NCBI RefSeq assembly: GCF_023276405.1
Contig: NZ_JALRMO010000001.1
Coordinates: 2,480,001-2,544,000, forward strand
DNA length: 64,000 bases
Source: Paenibacillus hamazuiensis
GTDB lineage: Bacteria > Bacillota > Bacilli > Paenibacillales > NBRC-103111
Direction: 5' to 3'
Positions 51,196 through 61,052 of this stretch are shown here, piece by piece (the first letter of the stretch is position 1; the number at the start of each line of letters is the position of its first letter). The position numbers were made by a program, and so were the translations under genes. The notes beneath the pieces are model-generated. The model searched no databases. It saw only the letters and a list, made by a program, of their open reading frames with translations, and was not told the DNA's origin.

Positions 51196-52152
51196 CTAAA
51201 TGACGCTCTCTTTGGTCCAACGCTTAAAAGCCCAGTTAGATGTAAGGAGCAGAAAAATCGAGACGATGGTGTTGACGATGCCGATCGCCGTACCGAACGA
51301 AAACCTGCCCAAACCGATTCCGTAATTCAGTACGTATAAGTCCAGAACCTCGGCATAATCCTGTACCAAAGCATTGCCCAGCAAATACTGCTTCTCGAAG
51401 CCGATGCTCGTTAACCAGCCGATGGAAAGGATCATCATCACCATGATCGTCGTGCGGATACCCGGCAGCGTAATATGCCAGATACGCCGGAATCTTCCGG
51501 CTCCGTCCACCCTGGCCGCCTCATAGAGCTCCGGATCGATGCCCGCGATCGCCGCCAGGTAAATAATGGAATTCCACCCCATCTCCTTCCAAAGGTCGGA
51601 TAAAGTAACGATGACCCAGAACCATTCACCGTGCGCCATAAACTGTACCGGTCTGTCGATCACCTGAAGCCAGAGCAGAATCCGGTTCACAATGCCTCCG
51701 TCCGTCGACAGCATTTTCGTAACGATTCCCCCCACAACCACCCATGAAACAAAGTGCGGCAGGTACGAGATCGTCTGCATGGTCCGCTTGAATATCATGA
51801 AGCGCAGCTCGTTAAGCAGGATCGCGAACAAAATCGGTATGGTATAACCGACGATCAGGCTCATCAAGCTCATGGCCAACGTATTGCGAAGAACCAGATA
51901 GAAGTGCGGCTCCTGAAAAAGCTGAACGAAATTATCGAAGCCCACCCACTGCTGCTCACTGAACGATCGGCCGGGCCGGAATTTCTGAAACGCCATCGTC
52001 CAGCCCCAAATGGGAAAGTAATGGAAGATAAGAAGCCAACCGACGAACGGCAGCGACATCAGAAAAAGGTATCTCTGCCGGACGATCGTACTCCATGTTG
52101 ACTTTTTCCTCCCTTCGGTAACAGCCGTATGAGATCCCGTCATAGTTTCCAT
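51196..52152 (-). CDS. Carbohydrate ABC permease, LplB/YteP-like
   Basis: A 318-residue MalF-type permease with six membrane segments. The EAA loop reads DPELYEAARVDGAGRFRRIW. NYGIGLGRFSFGTAIGIVN and the start RYLFLMSLPFVGWLLIFHY are typical of LplB-type proteins. Its start lies 130 nt from the regulator gene upstream, a gap that contains a cre-like site, so the transporter genes can be transcribed separately from the regulators. Confidence 0.9.
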   Translation of the reverse strand: METMTGSHTAVTEGRKKSTWSTIVRQRYLFLMSLPFVGWLLIFHYFPIWGWTMAFQKFRPGRSFSEQQWVGFDNFVQLFQEPHFYLVLRNTLAMSLMSLIVGYTIPILFAILLNELRFMIFKRTMQTISYLPHFVSWVVVGGIVTKMLSTDGGIVNRILLWLQVIDRPVQFMAHGEWFWVIVTLSDLWKEMGWNSIIYLAAIAGIDPELYEAARVDGAGRFRRIWHITLPGIRTTIMVMMILSIGWLTSIGFEKQYLLGNALVQDYAEVLDLYVLNYGIGLGRFSFGTAIGIVNTIVSIFLLLTSNWAFKRWTKESVI

Positions 52153-52204
52153 TCAAGTGGCTCCTTTACAAAGTGTCAGTCCTTCTAGTGGTTACTATAA
52201 AGCA

Positions 52205-52219
52205 AATAAAGCGTTTGCA
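52205..52219 (-). promoter_or_regulatory. cre-like site upstream of the ABC permease genes
   Basis: On the minus strand TGCAAACGCTTTATT, with the AACGCTT core of catabolite-responsive elements. It sits about 55 bp before the permease start, so CcpA-mediated glucose repression is plausible. A similar element lies upstream of the kinase gene at 55666. Confidence 0.45.
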
Positions 52220-52282
52220 GTACCCGAGTGATGCGACATTCGTCATGTGAAAATGAGAGGTTTTTGAAACCGTTATCAATTT

Positions 52283-53836
52283 TCATCGATTAGCCCTCCA
52301 TTTGTCGCGATAAGAGGAGGGAGATTCACCGAAAGCTTTCTTGAACTTAAGATGAAAGTAATCGACGGTTGCATAGCCGACCATCTCGGCCACTTCATAT
52401 ACTTTATAATCGTCGACCAGCAATTGCCTCGCTTTCTCCATACGGATCCGATCTAAATACGCATTGAACGATTCGCCTGTCTGCGCTTTGAACATCTTCC
52501 CCAAATAAGAGCGATTGTAGTGAAACCGGTCGGCCAGCGATTCCAGCGTCAGCTCGGTGCCGTAATGGTTACCGATATATTCGAGAATGCTGGAGAAGCT
52601 ATGGCTTTTGCGGTCTTTGCCCCACTGCTCCGAAATATCCGCAAGCAGCCCCGCCATGTAGTCTTTCAGCGCTTGCAGCGTCGTCTGCCCGTCCATGGCT
52701 TCGATCGTTACGTTGAGCGCGGGGATCGCGGAACGAAGGCGCTCGTTTAGCGAGAGGAGGATCTTGACCAGTTCCGTATAAAGGGCCGCAAAGCTCGCTT
52801 TAAGCTGCTTCTCGTTCCAGCTCTGCCGCAGCATCACCAGCACCGCTTGTTCCAGCAGGACAAGGAGCAGCTCCCGGTTGCCGGCGGCAATCGCTTGGGA
52901 CGTCCGTTCTGCAAAGCTCTCCAGCGTAAAGGAGCTTTCCGCCGCCATCGAAGGCAGCTGCGGGTATTTTACGAACGGCAAAACCCGGCTCTCCCTGCGT
53001 TCGCAGACGAATCGGTGCTTCATGACTTCGTGGGCCGCATGAAACGATTCCCGGAGCCGCTCGAAAACGCTCACGGGGGAGGCTAACGTATAGACCAGCT
53101 CTATCCCTACCTTTTCTTTCAGGGAAGCGATGCAATGCTCCAGCCGGCTCATGGCGGGCGCACGTTCCATCAGCATAACGACATACTGGCGAACAGGAAA
53201 TACGGTACCGCCATCTTGCGTAATAAACGTTTGCTGTAACTCTTCGGTGATTCGCTCCATCTGCTGCGCTTCCATCTCTTGCCGGTCGGCACCGATGAGG
53301 ACGAGCCGGTATTCGTTCCAAGGAAGCCCCAACTGCTTTGAAAGCATGGATAGATCTTCTTCCTTGCCATTCGTTCCGGCTTCTAGTGAGAGAAGCCGCT
53401 GCAGCCGATGCTCCGTCATGATTCGAGCCGAAGATTGAACCCGCTCCTGTTCTTCCCTCCGCTTGCTCCAAATCTCGCGCAGAGAATGAATGCGATGGAT
53501 CAGCTCCGACTGCTCAATCGGCTTGAGCAAATAACAGCGAACGCCGAATTCGGTCGCACGCTGGGCATAGGAAAATTCGGAATGGCCGCTTAAAATGATA
53601 AAATCGCACGGGAGCCCGCTTTGCCGGGCCGCCTCGATCAGTTGAAGGCCGTCCAGTCCGGGCATCCGGATATCGACTATCGCCGCATCCGGTCCGATGT
53701 CCTTGCACAGCTGCAGACCGTCAATGCCATTGTCGGCTTCGCCGCAGATGTCAACCCCGAGAGCCTGCCAGTCGATCAGCTTCTTCAAGCCTTGGCGAAT
53801 CATCGGCTCGTCATCAATAATGACCAGCTTATACAT
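52283..53836 (-). CDS. YesN-type response regulator with AraC output domain
   Basis: A 517-residue regulator with a receiver domain (Asp in AAIVDIRMPGLDG), a long central region and an AraC-type C terminus (LADRFHYNRSYLGKMFK and VAEMVGYATVDYFHLKFKK). It overlaps the kinase gene upstream by eight bases, forming a canonical YesM-YesN pair. It should activate the permease and binding-protein genes when the sugar is sensed outside the cell. Confidence 0.9.
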   Translation of the reverse strand: MYKLVIIDDEPMIRQGLKKLIDWQALGVDICGEADNGIDGLQLCKDIGPDAAIVDIRMPGLDGLQLIEAARQSGLPCDFIILSGHSEFSYAQRATEFGVRCYLLKPIEQSELIHRIHSLREIWSKRREEQERVQSSARIMTEHRLQRLLSLEAGTNGKEEDLSMLSKQLGLPWNEYRLVLIGADRQEMEAQQMERITEELQQTFITQDGGTVFPVRQYVVMLMERAPAMSRLEHCIASLKEKVGIELVYTLASPVSVFERLRESFHAAHEVMKHRFVCERRESRVLPFVKYPQLPSMAAESSFTLESFAERTSQAIAAGNRELLLVLLEQAVLVMLRQSWNEKQLKASFAALYTELVKILLSLNERLRSAIPALNVTIEAMDGQTTLQALKDYMAGLLADISEQWGKDRKSHSFSSILEYIGNHYGTELTLESLADRFHYNRSYLGKMFKAQTGESFNAYLDRIRMEKARQLLVDDYKVYEVAEMVGYATVDYFHLKFKKAFGESPSSYRDKWRANR

Positions 53837-55622
53837 CGATATTTCCTCCTCCTAAGGGCAAAAGTATATGAACCGTCGTCCCTTGTTCGGGAACGCTGCT
53901 TATGCTTAATCCATACGATGCACCGTAATAAAGTTGGATCCGTTGATGCACATTCCGCAGTCCTATTCTCTGGCCTTCCTCTTCTTCCGGATCATCCAGT
54001 AAGTTCATGATCCGCTTGCATTTGTCCATATCGATGCCGGGCCCGTTATCCGATACGATCAAAGCGAAGTCCGTCATACGCCGCTCCAGCCTGACTGCTA
54101 CCATCCCTTGCCCCATGATGTTCTCAATCCCGTGAATGATCGCGTTCTCCACAATCGGTTGGAGGAGCATCGGGAGAATGAGGATCCCTTCCGCTTCCTC
54201 GGGATCAGGGAGCTCGTAGCTCAGCTTATCGCCGAAGCGGAACTTTTGAATTTGCAGATAAGTCCGAACAAGGTCGATCTCGGAAACGAGCGAAACAGCC
54301 TCTTGCCCGATTTCGAGATTGTGCCGAAGCAGCTTGCCAAGCGACCTGACCGAATCGGCGATTTCCGTTTCCTCCTGAACGACCGCCTTCATCCGGATGG
54401 TTTCGAGCACATTGAACAGAAAATGCGGGTTCACTTGGTTGGCCAGCATTTTAAATTTGATCTCCCGCTGCTTCAGCTCCAGCGTATGCTGCTGCCGCTG
54501 CGCCTCATCCACCCGTTTCATCAGCTCGTCTACACTTTTCACCATGAAATTAAAATGACGGGAGAGCTGCCCGATTTCATCCGTACCCTGAACCATCGAG
54601 CTGTGATTCAGGTCGCCTCTGGCGACCATTCGAATGTCGCGAATCAAGAGCCCGATCCGTTTGGTCAGCGCTCCGGAGAAAAAGAAGATAGCCAGAAGAG
54701 CAAACAAAAGACTGCTGAATATGATTCCATAAGCGAAAATGCTAATTCGTTCGGACGCCCTAAGAATCGTTTCCAGCGGGACGATGCTGATGATTCGAAG
54801 GTGGTTGTTGCTGTTCTCCGGTTGCATCGATTGAATGATGACCTTAACCGGTTTTCCTTCGTAAACCGTGTCCTCCACCTGAGCGTCCTGACTGCCTAAT
54901 GAATCAACCAACTGCAAATGCTTCATGGAGCTTCCGACGAGAGAGGGATTCTTGGCGGCCAGCACCTCATCCTGGTCCGAGAGAATCATCGTTTCGAAGG
55001 GCTCCTGATTAATAATCGAATGCAGAATGGCGGGATTTACCGTAATGACCAGCATGCCGCAGAAGCTCATGTTATCGTAATAGACAGGCCTGACAAGGCT
55101 CACGTATCGCTGGTCCTTCTTGGTCGGGTCCGGGATGAAATACCAGCCGATTTTGCCTCGTTTCTGCAGAGCTTCCTTGTACCAAACCTCCCCCGGCATA
55201 TCGGGCCCCAGCTTGAAAATCGCCCAGTTCTCCAATAAGGTAGGGTTATCCACGTAGAAGCGAATATTCGCCAGCTCCTTGTACAGCTGTACGTAATCGT
55301 TCAGTTCGGTATAATCGGCATAAGCGCGGAAGACCTCCAATGTGGACTCGTAATTTCGGCTCACCAGTACTTTAAGCTGTTTATCGAAATAAATTTTATT
55401 GGATATATCCGTAGGAATCTTCAACGTTTCATCCACTTGCTTCTTGATCTTCTCGACGTTGTTCACCGATTGTGCAACCGCATGCTCCACCGCCATATCC
55501 TTCAAGGACTCCGTCAGGAGCAGCCCCACCGTCAGCACCGGTACAAAAACGACAAGCAAATAAGATAAAATCAGCTTCTGCTTGATTTGAATATTGTTAG
55601 TAATCCTTGTAATTGATTTCAT
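53829..55622 (-). CDS. YesM-type sensor histidine kinase
   Basis: A 597-residue membrane kinase. Two membrane segments (about 15-35 and 290-312) enclose an extracellular dCache-like domain of about 250 residues. A HAMP domain follows (VARGDLNHSSMVQGTDEIGQL), then the His_kinase domain (NQVNPHFLFNVLETIRMKAVV, phospho-acceptor His in PHFLFN), and an HATPase_c with DNGPGID. This is the usual YesM architecture. It is the first gene of the leftward locus; a cre-like site lies at 55666. Confidence 0.92.
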   Translation of the reverse strand: MKSITRITNNIQIKQKLILSYLLVVFVPVLTVGLLLTESLKDMAVEHAVAQSVNNVEKIKKQVDETLKIPTDISNKIYFDKQLKVLVSRNYESTLEVFRAYADYTELNDYVQLYKELANIRFYVDNPTLLENWAIFKLGPDMPGEVWYKEALQKRGKIGWYFIPDPTKKDQRYVSLVRPVYYDNMSFCGMLVITVNPAILHSIINQEPFETMILSDQDEVLAAKNPSLVGSSMKHLQLVDSLGSQDAQVEDTVYEGKPVKVIIQSMQPENSNNHLRIISIVPLETILRASERISIFAYGIIFSSLLFALLAIFFFSGALTKRIGLLIRDIRMVARGDLNHSSMVQGTDEIGQLSRHFNFMVKSVDELMKRVDEAQRQQHTLELKQREIKFKMLANQVNPHFLFNVLETIRMKAVVQEETEIADSVRSLGKLLRHNLEIGQEAVSLVSEIDLVRTYLQIQKFRFGDKLSYELPDPEEAEGILILPMLLQPIVENAIIHGIENIMGQGMVAVRLERRMTDFALIVSDNGPGIDMDKCKRIMNLLDDPEEEEGQRIGLRNVHQRIQLYYGASYGLSISSVPEQGTTVHILLPLGGGNIDV

Positions 55623-56114
55623 GGAACATCGATCCCCTTTGCTGGATGAACATCAGAGAGAGTCAGTAAAGCGCTTGCATCCATTATTATACGGTAGGCT
55701 TCCGCGCAGCGATATGGAATGAATTGCGATTTATGGTCTTTGGTTGTCATGAAACCGCTGACAAATCGATGATTAAAACCTGACATGAAATGTCCCGGAA
55801 CACAAAAATCCCTTCCGACTTCCTTGTGGGAAGCGAAAGGGTCAAAACCAACCCCGATGGTATGAGACTGACTAATGGGTCGTTATGGGCTTCTCCATAC
55901 TGCCAAATACTCTCCACAATGACGAGACGAGTTAACGGAACCGGTTGCGCCGCCGCGGCTATCGAGTTTAGATCCTTGTTTTATTAATAGTTACTCTTAC
56001 TTGTTTCGTCAAGAAAGAACGATAAAATTCAGTAAGTTCGATTTCCTTCACATTGTCCAACATCGAGGTTCGGCTTATCTCCTCGTCGAAATGGGTGCCA
56101 ATATTATATGAAAT
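55623..56114. other. Intergenic stretch, promoter of the YesM locus
   Basis: No gene called. 55666-55679 (GTAAAGCGCTTGCA) is a palindromic cre-like site about 45 bp upstream of the kinase start. A leftward 31-codon frame at about 56064-55969 (VKEIELTEFYRSFLTKQVRV) lacks a well-spaced ribosome site and is not recognised. The middle part shows no structure that I can interpret. Confidence 0.4.
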
Positions 56115-56436
56115 TCAACCGTTCTTTGGCCGCATCTGACATTTGATCAGGCGTCCATCTCGGTTCCCAAACGACGTCAACCGCTGCGCTTTCAATCCCC
56201 GGAACCTCGCGCGGGCACCTGTGAACCCACCCCACGATCGTATCAGGATGATGGCCGAGCCGTCCGATTGAAGCTCAACCGTATACAAGTATCTCAACTG
56301 CTTGAGCTCTTCGATCAAAAACATCGGCACCCGGTCGTTGTGAATTTTCACTTGATCGCCCGCCTGGCAGTCCGCTAACGCATGGAGCGTGCGTACCATC
56401 GGCTCGGGAGGCTCCAAACCGCGATTATCCAGTTTG
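56115..56436 (-). pseudogene. DUF2249 second domain, out of frame with the first
   Basis: This frame encodes a complete DUF2249-like domain beginning KLDNRGLEPPEPMVRTLHAL and continuing QVKIHNDRVPMFLIEEL. These match the LDxRGLEPPEPMxRxL and IHNDRxPMFLxEEL hallmarks. It has no good start codon of its own, and it overlaps the end of the upstream DUF2249 frame in another phase. It is probably the second half of one two-domain gene broken by a single-base shift near 56425-56450, though a coupled overlapping gene is possible. Confidence 0.5.
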
Positions 56437-56752
56437 CATCGGCGTTCCCCTCTTCTTGCTCTTCCGGTTTGGCGAATTGTTTAAAATCTATAGCAGCAAG
56501 CCGTTCCTTAGCCTGACTTCCTTTGGCAAAAGCGGCGATCCAATGATCCGCCTCGATTTCCTCCACTCTGTTTGTATAACCTTTAACCTTCATCACACCA
56601 AGCAATGGAGTAGGCTTAAAGATCACATGCAGCAAGAAAATATGTTCCTGCTCCGGTGTCGCTACCGCCTCCATTATACGCTGAAACGGGTCCAGCTTCT
56701 TTCTTAGGTTCAGGCGAACATCCAATTCAACTATGCGGCCATGTCGGTTCAT
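56375..56752 (-). CDS. DUF2249-domain protein, first domain
   Basis: A frame of 125 codons with GAGGAGAGG ahead of its ATG at 56752. RIVELDVRLNLRKKLDPF, then IFLLHVIFKPTPLLGVM, match DUF2249 (small betabetaalpha proteins found near nitrate, nitrite and NO-related genes). The last 25 or so residues (from about ANWIIAVW) are out of register and likely read past a frameshift into the second domain at 56115-56436. Neighbouring hemerythrin and FNR boxes fit a role in anaerobic or nitrosative metabolism. Confidence 0.6.
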   Translation of the reverse strand: MNRHGRIVELDVRLNLRKKLDPFQRIMEAVATPEQEHIFLLHVIFKPTPLLGVMKVKGYTNRVEEIEADHWIAAFAKGSQAKERLAAIDFKQFAKPEEQEEGNADANWIIAVWSLPSRWYARSMR

Positions 56753-56832
56753 CCCGACCTCTCCTCTCATTCGTATACAGGCGAATGTCGTAAATCCGCG
56801 GATAAACATGCCCGGCAAAAGGCGGTCTGCCG

Positions 56833-57108
56833 CTACACGATTCGAATATGGTAAACCAGCTTGGCTTGTGTATCGTGCGATTCGAAAACGTCAGACTCCA
56901 GCACGGTATGCTCTTGATCAAACACGGGGACAGCCATAAACTGGTGATCACTGATGTAAAACTGAACATATCGGTCGTCCGGTGTGACCTCTATTCGGTG
57001 CAGCAAACACGTCCTCGGCTCTGCAATCGGATCCTGCCCCGCCTTGTCTTCGATCCGAATTTCAACGGTCCGGCCATGCCAATCAGAAAGGCGATTTTTC
57101 CACTTCAC
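56833..57108 (-). CDS. Small hypothetical protein in the DUF2249-pflA group
   Basis: A 91-residue protein from GTG at 57108 (AGAGGTTG upstream); an ATG at 57147 in the same frame lacks a ribosome site. Contains WHGRTVEIRIEDKAGQDP and DDRYVQFYISDHQFMAVPV, which look like a short beta-rich domain. It is co-directional and closely spaced with the DUF2249 gene and pflA. Not recognised. Confidence 0.6.
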   Translation of the reverse strand: MKWKNRLSDWHGRTVEIRIEDKAGQDPIAEPRTCLLHRIEVTPDDRYVQFYISDHQFMAVPVFDQEHTVLESDVFESHDTQAKLVYHIRIV

Positions 57109-57192
57109 GTTCTCAACCTCTTTTCGTTTTGGCGCAAGCGCCTGCATATTCCTTGGGAATGAGCTGGAGCCGATAATCCTGCAGCCAGCAAG

Positions 57193-57969
57193 TTATCGAA
57201 TCCGGACGATGGAATCGGGTGCGCCCGATGTTTCTTTCGCCGATTGCATCCCCGCCAACAGAATGGCACGTGCCCGTTCGACCTCGTCATCGGATGGAAC
57301 CGGCACTCCTTCGAGCGGATAAGCTTTGCCGAGATGCTGCCATTTATAGACGCCCATTCGGTGATACGGCAGCAGTTCGATTTTTTCCACCCCCTGCAAA
57401 GTTACAATATATTTCCCCAATGCCGTCAAATGCTCGGGACTGTCGGTAATTCCCGGGACCAGCACATGGCGGATCCACATCCTTTTCCCTTGCTCCGACA
57501 GCCACTGAGCGAACCGCAGAATCCGTTCGTTCGGCATGCCGGTCAGCATTTTGTGCTCTGCGCTGTGAATTTGTTTTAAATCCAGCAGGACAAGATCCGT
57601 AGCTTGGATTAATTCCGCCGCATGCCCCGGATCGCAAAATCCCGAGGAATCCAGGGCCGTAGAAAGATCAAAACGCCGTTTGACCTCCCTGAACAGCTCT
57701 GCGACAAAAGGAGCCTGCAACGTCGGTTCGCCGCCTGTGACCGTGATGCCCCCGCGGGACCGCCGGTAATACTCCAAATAAGGCTCCAGCTCGGCAATGA
57801 CTTCTTGAACGGACATCCGCTTGCCTCCGTCATTATTCCATGTGTCAGGGTTATGGCAATACATGCACTGCAGCGCGCAGCCCTGCATGAACAGCACAAA
57901 TCGGATGCCGGGGCCGTCAACGGTGCCAAAAGTGTCTATCGAATGAATTCGGCCTTTCATGCGGGCCAC
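57193..57969 (-). CDS. pflA: Pyruvate formate-lyase activating enzyme
   Basis: A 258-residue radical SAM enzyme that abstracts a hydrogen from the active-site glycine of formate C-acetyltransferase. The 4Fe-4S cysteines are in CALQCMYCHNP, and the SAM-binding motifs ITVTGGEPTLQ and the DLKQI stretch follow. GTVDGPGIRFVLFMQGC is diagnostic of PflA. It lies 30 nt downstream of pflB in one operon. Confidence 0.95.
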   Translation of the reverse strand: MARMKGRIHSIDTFGTVDGPGIRFVLFMQGCALQCMYCHNPDTWNNDGGKRMSVQEVIAELEPYLEYYRRSRGGITVTGGEPTLQAPFVAELFREVKRRFDLSTALDSSGFCDPGHAAELIQATDLVLLDLKQIHSAEHKMLTGMPNERILRFAQWLSEQGKRMWIRHVLVPGITDSPEHLTALGKYIVTLQGVEKIELLPYHRMGVYKWQHLGKAYPLEGVPVPSDDEVERARAILLAGMQSAKETSGAPDSIVRIR

Positions 57970-57999
57970 GCCCCTCTCTATGCTGCAATCAATGTTGAA

Positions 58000-60273
58000 T
58001 CAGAAAGCGCCATGGAACGTCCGGTTAATGACATCCAGCTGCTGCTCGCGGGTCAGTTTGATAAAATTCACCGCATACCCGGAGACGCGAATGGTCAGCT
58101 GCGGATAATTTTCCGGATGCTCCATCGCATCCAGCAGCTGCTCTCTTTCGAAGACATTCACGTTCAAGTGATGCCCCCGATTGGCGGTATAACCGTCCAG
58201 CAAAGACACGAGGTTGCGGATGCGGGTGTGCGGTTCCTTCCCGAGCGCTTTCGGAACGATCGAGAACGTATTGGAAATACCGTCCAGACTTTGCTCATAC
58301 GGAATTTTAGCCACCGAGGCCAGGGACGCGAGCGCCCCCTTGCGATCCCGTCCATGCATCGGGTTCGCGCCCGGAGCAAACGGCTGGCCGGCCTGGCGGC
58401 CGTCCGGAGTGCTGCCGGTCTTCTTGCCGTAAACCACGTTGGATGTGATCGTCAACACCGACATCGTCGGCACCGCGCCGCGGTACGCCTTGTGTTTGCG
58501 AATCCGGTTCATGAACGACTCCACGAGCTCGACGGCGATGCTGTCCACCCGATCGTCGTTGTTGCCGTACTGCGGATATTCGCCTTCGATCTCGAAGTCG
58601 ATAGCAATTCCCCGTTCGTCCCGGATCGGCTTCACCTTGGCGTACCGGATCGCACTGAGGCTGTCGGCGACGACGGACAACCCTGCAATGCCGCAAGCCA
58701 TCGTACGCAAAACCTCCCGGTCATGAAGCGCCATTTCAAGCCGTTCATTGCAATATTTATCATGCATGTAGTGAATGACGTTGAGCGTATTCATGTACAA
58801 CCGCGCAAGCCAATCGAGCACCCGGTCGTATTTGGCTTTGACTTCGCCGTAATCGAGCACGTCGGAAGTCACAGGCGCTATAACCGGTCCGACCTGAATG
58901 CCAAGCTTTTCGTCAATGCCGCCGTTGATTGCGTACAAAAGCGCTTTGGCCAAATTGGCGCGTGCGCCGAAAAACTGCATCTGCTTGCCGATCCGCATGG
59001 CCGAAACACAACAGGCGATGCCGTAGTCGTCTCCATAAAACGGCCGCATCAAATCGTCGTTTTCATATTGGATGGAGCTTGTTTCAATCGATACTTTCGC
59101 GCAATAGTTTTTGAAGCCCTCCGGAAGCCGGTCGGACCACAGCACGGTCAAATTCGGCTCCGGGGCCGGACCCAGATTATACAGCGTGTGGAGAAAACGG
59201 AACGAGCTGCGGGTTACGCGGGTTTGTCCGTTTAAGCCCATTCCCCCGATCGATTCCGTCACCCAGGTCGGGTCGCCGCTGAACAACTCGTTATAATCCG
59301 GTGTCCGCAAAAATTTCACGATGCGCAGCTTCATCACAAAATGATCGATCAGCTCTTGCGCCTCCGCTTCGGTCAGCGTCCCTTCCGCCAAATCCCGCTC
59401 GATATAAATGTCCAAAAAGCTGGAGACGCGCCCCAAGCTCATCGCCGCTCCGTTCTGCTCCTTGATCGCCGCAAGATATGCGAAGTAAAGCCACTGCACA
59501 GCTTCCTTGGCACTTGCGGCAGGCTGTGAAATATCAAAGCCGTAAGACAGCGCCATCCGCTTTAATTCGTCCAGGCTTCTGATCTGCTCCGACAGCTCCT
59601 CGCGGGCGCGGATTACTTCCTCCGTCATCGCGTCCACTTCGAGATGGAGCAAATCCTGCTTTTTCTCCGCGATCAAACGATCGATTCCGTACAGCGCCGC
59701 CCGCCGGTAATCTCCGATGATCCTTCCACGTCCGTAGGCATCCGGCAGGCCGGTAATAATGCCGGCTTTGCGGGCGGTCCGCATTTCCGACGTGTACGCA
59801 TCGAAAACGCCTTGATTATGCGTCTTGCGTATCTCCGTGAAGAGGCGCATCATATCCTCCGGCAGCTTGAAGCCGTATGCTTCGCAAGCGTCCGCGGCCA
59901 TGCGGATGCCGCCGAACGGCTGCACGGCGCGCTTCAGCGGAGCGTCGGTTTGCAAACCGACGATTTGCTCCTTGGGCCGGTCGATATATCCAGGGGCATG
60001 CGACGTAATCGTAGATACGGTATTTACGTCAATATCCAGCACACCGCCCTTCTCCCGTTCTTGCCGGAGCAGCTCCCGAACCCGCAGCCATAAGGCGCTT
60101 GTAGCCTCCGTCGGACCGGCGAGAAAATCCTCGCTGCCGGTGTAAGGAGTTATATTCGTCTCAATAAACGAATTAACGTCAATGTGTTTTTGCCAATTTC
60201 CTTTCTTAAAATGACGCCAAGCGTGAGCACGATTCTCAGCTTTATGCATTGCATCCGCTTCTTTCATCACCAT
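58000..60273 (-). CDS. pflB: Formate C-acetyltransferase (pyruvate formate-lyase)
   Basis: A 757-residue glycyl-radical enzyme that splits pyruvate with CoA into acetyl-CoA and formate during fermentation. The paired active-site cysteines are in [13 protein letters not shown], and the glycyl radical site is in [13 protein letters not shown] near the C terminus. The start at 60273 has GGAGGTG eight bases upstream and gives the normal length. An FNR-like box lies about 155 bp upstream. Oxygen-sensitive and active only after PflA action. Confidence 0.96.
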   Translation of the reverse strand: MVMKEADAMHKAENRAHAWRHFKKGNWQKHIDVNSFIETNITPYTGSEDFLAGPTEATSALWLRVRELLRQEREKGGVLDIDVNTVSTITSHAPGYIDRPKEQIVGLQTDAPLKRAVQPFGGIRMAADACEAYGFKLPEDMMRLFTEIRKTHNQGVFDAYTSEMRTARKAGIITGLPDAYGRGRIIGDYRRAALYGIDRLIAEKKQDLLHLEVDAMTEEVIRAREELSEQIRSLDELKRMALSYGFDISQPAASAKEAVQWLYFAYLAAIKEQNGAAMSLGRVSSFLDIYIERDLAEGTLTEAEAQELIDHFVMKLRIVKFLRTPDYNELFSGDPTWVTESIGGMGLNGQTRVTRSSFRFLHTLYNLGPAPEPNLTVLWSDRLPEGFKNYCAKVSIETSSIQYENDDLMRPFYGDDYGIACCVSAMRIGKQMQFFGARANLAKALLYAINGGIDEKLGIQVGPVIAPVTSDVLDYGEVKAKYDRVLDWLARLYMNTLNVIHYMHDKYCNERLEMALHDREVLRTMACGIAGLSVVADSLSAIRYAKVKPIRDERGIAIDFEIEGEYPQYGNNDDRVDSIAVELVESFMNRIRKHKAYRGAVPTMSVLTITSNVVYGKKTGSTPDGRQAGQPFAPGANPMHGRDRKGALASLASVAKIPYEQSLDGISNTFSIVPKALGKEPHTRIRNLVSLLDGYTANRGHHLNVNVFEREQLLDAMEHPENYPQLTIRVSGYAVNFIKLTREQQLDVINRTFHGAF

Positions 60274-60425
60274 GACCCGGGCACCTCCATTTGTATTCAA
60301 TCCTGCTTACACGCCAACCGGCTCGGCGACCTTGCGATAGTTTTCGTACGAATTTTCCTCAAAGACTCCTACCGCCTCCCTTTTTCTTTTCTAATGTTAT
60401 GTTACTTTTTTCACAAAGTATCTGC

Positions 60426-60441
60426 TGTGATCCTCCTCACA
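60426..60441 (-). promoter_or_regulatory. FNR/CRP-type box upstream of pflBA
   Basis: TGTGATCCTCCTCACA has perfect TGTGA-N6-TCACA arms, the Bacillus Fnr consensus. It lies between the hemerythrin stop and the pflB start. Anaerobic activation of pflBA is the likely use. Confidence 0.72.
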
Positions 60442-60506
60442 CCCGTCGTGAAACCGCACCGGGCAGCTCTGTAGCTTATCGTTCCTCTGTTTACTGTTGT
60501 ACTGCT

Positions 60507-61046
60507 CTAGGAAAATAAATAATCCATATCGGTCAGAACTTCTTCCGTCATCGGAAAAATAAGCCGCTCTTCTTTTTCGAGATGCTCTTTCAAAATCCGG
60601 CACGCATGGATCAAGTACAACGCGGTTTGATGGAGCCGCTCAATCTCCGTATCCCTGCGGGCCATGTGAACCGCTCTTAAAAAAGACTGCAAATAGTCGG
60701 CTGCTAGTTCATGATCCTTTTCCATCGTCCAAAACGATGCAATTATAGAAGGAGCCGACTGTCGTCTAAAATAACGGTTCAGGAAAGGAAACAGTTCCTT
60801 CTCCTCCCAGTTTGAATGCCGTTCCAATTCTTCCTTAAACGCGTGTGTCCAAAGCCTCAAATGCAAAAGCAAACGGATCGCCGTATCGGTATCATCTTCC
60901 TGCTCAACCTGCTTCGCCTTGTTTTCCAATTCAACCAGCACTTGCATCAATTCGTCATGCTCCTGCTTCAAACGATCCAGCGATAGGGATAACTCCGTCA
61001 AATGCGCAGCACCGGATTCGGGCAGCGATTGATAAGTTATTCTCAT
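60507..61046 (-). CDS. Hemerythrin-domain (HHE) protein
   Basis: A 179-residue helical protein with paired His/Glu motifs of the hemerythrin fold: LKQEHDELMQVL, RHSNWEEKELFPFL, MEKDHELAADYL and LKEHLEKEERLIFPM. These supply a di-iron site. Such cytosolic proteins bind oxygen or NO, or repair iron-sulfur clusters after nitrosative stress. It follows a possible truncated-globin remnant, seven bases apart, and its promoter carries FNR-like boxes. Function inferred from fold and setting. Confidence 0.85.
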   Translation of the reverse strand: MRITYQSLPESGAAHLTELSLSLDRLKQEHDELMQVLVELENKAKQVEQEDDTDTAIRLLLHLRLWTHAFKEELERHSNWEEKELFPFLNRYFRRQSAPSIIASFWTMEKDHELAADYLQSFLRAVHMARRDTEIERLHQTALYLIHACRILKEHLEKEERLIFPMTEEVLTDMDYLFS

Positions 61047-61052
61047 TTTTCG

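Noticed and set aside
55790-55987. 65-codon rightward frame in the YesM promoter region
   Set aside because: No ribosome site, no recognisable features, and it sits alone in a regulatory spacer.
57622-59235. Long rightward open frame opposite pflA-pflB
   Set aside because: It lies antisense to two certain genes, has no protein-like composition and no ribosome site; it arises from codon bias of the real genes.
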